23,279 nucleotides of DNA, taken from assembly GCA_046262735.1 (NCBI GenBank), contig JBHEMD010000093.1:1-23279 (forward strand), in the 5' to 3' direction. Numbering within the stretch: position 1 is the first letter of the stretch; each line of letters begins with the position of its first letter. The notes below the pieces were generated by a model. That model saw nothing but the letters and a program-made list of their open reading frames with translations. It was not told the DNA's origin and did no database searches. Shown here piece after piece: positions 20,231 to 23,279 of this stretch. This stretch comes from AV17 sp046262735. GTDB lineage: Bacteria > Verrucomicrobiota > Verrucomicrobiia > Chthoniobacterales > UBA10450. A program made the translations under genes and the position numbers.

Positions 20231-20233
20231 GCG

Positions 20234-20253
20234 TTGCCTGTCGCAGCAGGCAA
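20234..20253 (-). promoter_or_regulatory. Hairpin covering the ribosome-binding region of the flavoprotein gene
   Basis: TTGCCTG (20234-20240) and CAGGCAA (20247-20253) pair perfectly over 7 bp with loop TCGCAG. On the minus strand the stem ends three bases before the ATG at 20230, and the only Shine-Dalgarno-like bases (AGG) are inside the stem. Translation may depend on opening of the stem, for example by ribosomes finishing the upstream gene 36 bases away. Confidence 0.35.
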
Positions 20254-20288
20254 AGTGCCATCGGCAAACCCGCGATTACCCGAACCGC

Positions 20289-23279
20289 TCAGTCTTTCAG
20301 TCGCAGGAGCTGCGCGTTGATCAAGACATATCTGAGGTTCTGAGGAGGCGCCACCGGTACGATGTCGATCTTGGATATCGCACGTGAGCGCAACCACGCC
20401 GCATATGCGCCCAACGGGACAAGGTTGGTGCCGTTAGCCGCGGCGAACCGCGCAGCGCCGTGGCCATACTCTGAGACCCATGTAATCTCCATCTCCATGT
20501 TAGAAATCGGTGAGAGGTTGCTCGCGAAATCGAATCTAATGAAATCGGCGTCGCCGCCGCTCACCATGCCTCCTGGATCCAGCGACAGGGCAGATCCATC
20601 TGCGAGCGGCCCATCGCTTCTTGTCCCGAGTTGCCGCGCTGGAACGAACAGCCGCGACAGTCGCGCAAAGGATCCGCCCCACGCAGCCGGTAGTTTGCCC
20701 AGGCTGGGATTGTCAAAAACTGTCTGTAACAGTCTCACTTGTTCATCTGGCGTTGCCGCCCGGTCGCCCACGCGCTGTGGCTCGACCAGAAACGTGTGAC
20801 CGTTCATCGAGACCGGCACGTAATTATTTGCGAGGTATCTGTAGAGTTTGTAGGTGCGAACCGCCGGCGTGCCAGTGTCGTGGACGAGCGCGGGCGCGAT
20901 CCAAACCAGCGGTGGCGGGTGCAGATGAATCTCGTGCAGCAGCCGCTCCTGCAGTGCTGTATTCGCCGTCAGCCATGGCGCGCCGTAGGACGTCGCTGTC
21001 GGCAAGCCAAGGTAAAAATAAGCCGCCTGCCGGTTGGTCAAATCCAGATATGTTTCTCCTGGGCGAAGCAGCGTTTGTAATCCCGTTCGCAGTCCGACAA
21101 TTGATTCAACCTGCTCGTTAGTCGCGTAGATGTGGCCGAGATTCGGTAAGCCGAGCGCGCTGCCATTTTGCGCAACGAACTCCGCCGGCATCGCTACGAC
21201 TCCGTTTGTTTTCTCGAGCAACGCGCTTGTCGTAGTCGCGAAGTGGGGCTTCGATCCGCTGTTGATGAAACCTGTCATCCCTTGCTGGAAAAAGCCGATG
21301 CTGAGCGCAAAAGCCGGCACCCACACGGCCCGCCATTGCCGAAAGGCGAACAGCATCAATGGCAAAATGTACAAACATGCGAGATAGGAGACTTCGCCGG
21401 TGCGACTTGGCATAAACGGGTCGATCCGATTCAGCGTCCAACCCGCGAGGCAGAACAGGAACAGGCAACACATACCGCTCATCACCAGCACGCCGGGTCG
21501 CGCGTCACGGCGGTTACGTAGTTCCAAAACGAAAATGCACCCCGCCACGAGCAGCACGATGACCCAGGAAAATCTCAGCGCTTCCCAAATGAATGGACTC
21601 GCCAGCGTCCCCTTGACCGCAGGCATCTGGATGGTGTGTGCCCGCCATTCCAATCCATGCGCCACGGCTACCGTGCGGCCATTGTCGATCAAAAACTGCA
21701 CGAACCCGGCAGAGATCGCGCAAACAGCGGGAATCAGCGCGGCTAGTCCCGCGGTTACGACCCAGCCGATAACCAACCGTGCAAACGCACGGCGATCGTC
21801 GATGAAGAGACGCCACAGTTGAAAGGCCGCGAACGGCGCCGAGGCCAGCGTCATCGCTGTTCCCACCGCCGGATTGTAAAAGAGCGCGAACACACACAAG
21901 ACATTGCAACACAACAACCACCTGGCGCGCCTTTGGAAGAGCGGCGGATAGCAGAGCATCGCAAATAAAGCCGGCACCAGCAGTAACCGGTCCCAAAGAT
22001 TAGCGGCAAGCGCCAGACACAGCCCCACGTCGACCCTGGCAAACCGCGCGACCGTGACAAACGTCAACGCCGCCGCCGCCGCAAAAAGTATCACCCGACT
22101 GTTCTCATAATTCGCCAGTGTACCGTCGAAAAATAGCGCGTTGACTGCGCCCACCGCCAAATCCATCAACGGATGGACCGGCACGAAATCGACGAATGGC
22201 AGTTTGCCGAAATCGTGCAGTTGCTGCCACGGCAGCAGATGTTCGCCAAGATGAAAGTCGTCTCCGGAAAAGGTCGGGAACGCGTTCAGGTTCGCCGACA
22301 GGAAAACTGCGACCGGTGCGATCGTCCACGGAACGAGGCTGCGCTTCGCGAGCGTTTCGGGATCTGTTGCCGCGCGTGTCCATCGGCGCACCAAAGCCGA
22401 CCAACCAATCACTGCGAGGACCGTCAGCGCGGTCATCAGCGGAATCGAAGCCGGCGGGACAACGCGCGCGCCGTTGACGATCAACACAGGCGGTACGACG
22501 ACGGCCAGCAGGAGCGGCAAGAAAACTTGTGAGCCGAAAAGTAGATAACCAATGCGCCTGTCCAGCTGTTCCACTGCCGAGGTTCGCAGCAAAATCACAA
22601 TCATTGCCGCAAACGCAACGACGCAGAATGCGGTGGCGACATAGGCACTCAGCGCGGCCGACCACTGCACATGCCCGACCCGGCCCAATACCGTCGCCAC
22701 TCCCAACCCGCTGAAGAATGAAAAAAGCAGTCCAAGCAGGCAGCCATTGAACATCGAACCGATCGCTTCCGGCATGAGGCGGAGCGACCGCCGGGAGAGA
22801 GCAAAAAGTAAAATAATCGCGGCGGCTCCAGCCAATATGCACTCGATTGGCACCGTGCCCGGCGAATTCGTCGCGAGCCGTGTTCCGAACCAGAGCGCTC
22901 CCGGGGTCAGGGAAAGTGCAAGGCCGCGCTCGAGCGTTTGTTTCATCGCCCGACCTGGTTGAAAACGTCTGCCCAACGCGAGCAGCAACACGAGCAGCAA
23001 GCCGAAGCTGCCCAAGAACGAATAAAATACGCGGAAATCGAAGTCTTTGTCTGCATTCGTCCAGACCAACGAGCCGGCGACTAAATCGCCGTAGGATTGT
23101 TCGCCCTTGAGCCAGCGCGCCGCGGCCGCAGTGATTAGCGCGGCATTCGCAAAGCAGAATAGAAAGCCGAACGGTCCAAGCGTGAGTCGTGCGCGCCGGC
23201 TCTCTTCATTGCCCGCCGGCGGCGCGTCCGCCGCGCCATTCGGAAGACTAACCGACCTCTCGCCGCGTGGGGATGTAGC
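20289..23279 (-). CDS. Very large multispan membrane protein (5' end beyond the window)
   Basis: The frame is open from TGA/TAA-free sequence at the right edge down to the stop at 20289, giving at least 996 residues. TTG 23069 is not the real start: upstream codons are protein-like and hold another span (GPFGFLFCFANAALITAAAA). There are about 14 or more spans. A conserved-looking loop, FPTFSGDDFHLGEHLLPW, continues into KLPFVDFVPVHPLMDLA and has the acidic GDDFHLGE expected of a GT-C site. The last 200 or so residues are soluble, with a beta-rich end (FIRFDFASNLSPISNMEMEI) that might bind carbohydrate. I do not recognise the family. It precedes the flavoprotein gene by 58 bases, so a surface-glycan role is inferred. 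Confidence 0.7.
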   Translation of the reverse strand, partial: ATSPRGERSVSLPNGAADAPPAGNEESRRARLTLGPFGFLFCFANAALITAAAARWLKGEQSYGDLVAGSLVWTNADKDFDFRVFYSFLGSFGLLLVLLLALGRRFQPGRAMKQTLERGLALSLTPGALWFGTRLATNSPGTVPIECILAGAAAIILLFALSRRSLRLMPEAIGSMFNGCLLGLLFSFFSGLGVATVLGRVGHVQWSAALSAYVATAFCVVAFAAMIVILLRTSAVEQLDRRIGYLLFGSQVFLPLLLAVVVPPVLIVNGARVVPPASIPLMTALTVLAVIGWSALVRRWTRAATDPETLAKRSLVPWTIAPVAVFLSANLNAFPTFSGDDFHLGEHLLPWQQLHDFGKLPFVDFVPVHPLMDLAVGAVNALFFDGTLANYENSRVILFAAAAALTFVTVARFARVDVGLCLALAANLWDRLLLVPALFAMLCYPPLFQRRARWLLCCNVLCVFALFYNPAVGTAMTLASAPFAAFQLWRLFIDDRRAFARLVIGWVVTAGLAALIPAVCAISAGFVQFLIDNGRTVAVAHGLEWRAHTIQMPAVKGTLASPFIWEALRFSWVIVLLVAGCIFVLELRNRRDARPGVLVMSGMCCLFLFCLAGWTLNRIDPFMPSRTGEVSYLACLYILPLMLFAFRQWRAVWVPAFALSIGFFQQGMTGFINSGSKPHFATTTSALLEKTNGVVAMPAEFVAQNGSALGLPNLGHIYATNEQVESIVGLRTGLQTLLRPGETYLDLTNRQAAYFYLGLPTATSYGAPWLTANTALQERLLHEIHLHPPPLVWIAPALVHDTGTPAVRTYKLYRYLANNYVPVSMNGHTFLVEPQRVGDRAATPDEQVRLLQTVFDNPSLGKLPAAWGGSFARLSRLFVPARQLGTRSDGPLADGSALSLDPGGMVSGGDADFIRFDFASNLSPISNMEMEITWVSEYGHGAARFAAANGTNLVPLGAYAAWLRSRAISKIDIVPVAPPQNLRYVLINAQLLRLKD

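Noticed and set aside
22105..22842. 245-codon leftward open frame within the large membrane-protein gene
   Set aside because: Out-of-frame, Arg/Gly/Cys-rich, no membrane pattern.
1..23279. CRISPR arrays, tRNA/rRNA genes, insertion sequences
   Set aside because: No regularly spaced repeats, cloverleaf or transposase motifs were found by reading both strands.

Overview
The window is a GC-rich, gene-dense stretch of a bacterial chromosome. The mix of genes suggests a soil Verrucomicrobiota, possibly the Chthoniobacterales/Udaeobacter group. The clues are short cysteine-free prepilins carrying GFTLVEIMIVVAIIALLAAI, many membrane proteins fused to TPR repeats, weak Shine-Dalgarno sites, and a polyphosphate operon of ppk1, a ppgK-like kinase and a SixA-like phosphatase. 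This placement is inference; no rRNA or other phylogenetic marker was compared. I see no tRNA, rRNA, insertion sequence, phage gene or CRISPR array.

Region 1 (1-4774) is about phosphate. A shortened HAD-phosphatase relic (79-360, +) faces a leftward gene string. In transcription order this string is a small histidine-kinase DHp-like protein, the first codons of a PhoB-type receiver, the C-terminal part of phoU, ppk1, a ppgK-like gene and a sixA-like gene. The phoB and phoU pieces are fused out of frame, as if a block between them had been removed. ppk1 and ppgK overlap by ATGA. Together the intact genes would make polyphosphate, spend it on sugar phosphorylation, and remove phosphate from phosphohistidine.

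Region 2 (4775-10801) holds uvrA, translationally coupled by ATGA to an exported TPR protein, followed by a tiny secreted protein. UvrA has lost one cysteine pair of its insertion-domain zinc module and carries a small repeat-derived insertion. An 18-base copy of the start of uvrA lies upstream of the gene.

Region 3 (10805-18734) is organised around two 84%-identical prepilin genes (14138-15064, -). A convincing sigma-54-like promoter and a perfect 5' stem-loop precede the first of them. Downstream on the same strand are a TMTC-like multispan/TPR protein and then ilvC. Divergent from the pilins are two overlapping GT-C-type membrane glycosyltransferase candidates, the first with a TPR tail. 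This layout suggests a pilin or cell-surface O-glycosylation locus.

Region 4 (18740-23279, -) has a very large membrane protein of unknown function, cut by the right edge of the window, followed by a flavoprotein of the protoporphyrinogen-oxidase/UDP-galactopyranose-mutase-like type often seen in glycan loci. The best candidate for an undescribed system is the pilin plus TPR-glycosyltransferase neighbourhood. The phosphate operon is the second.
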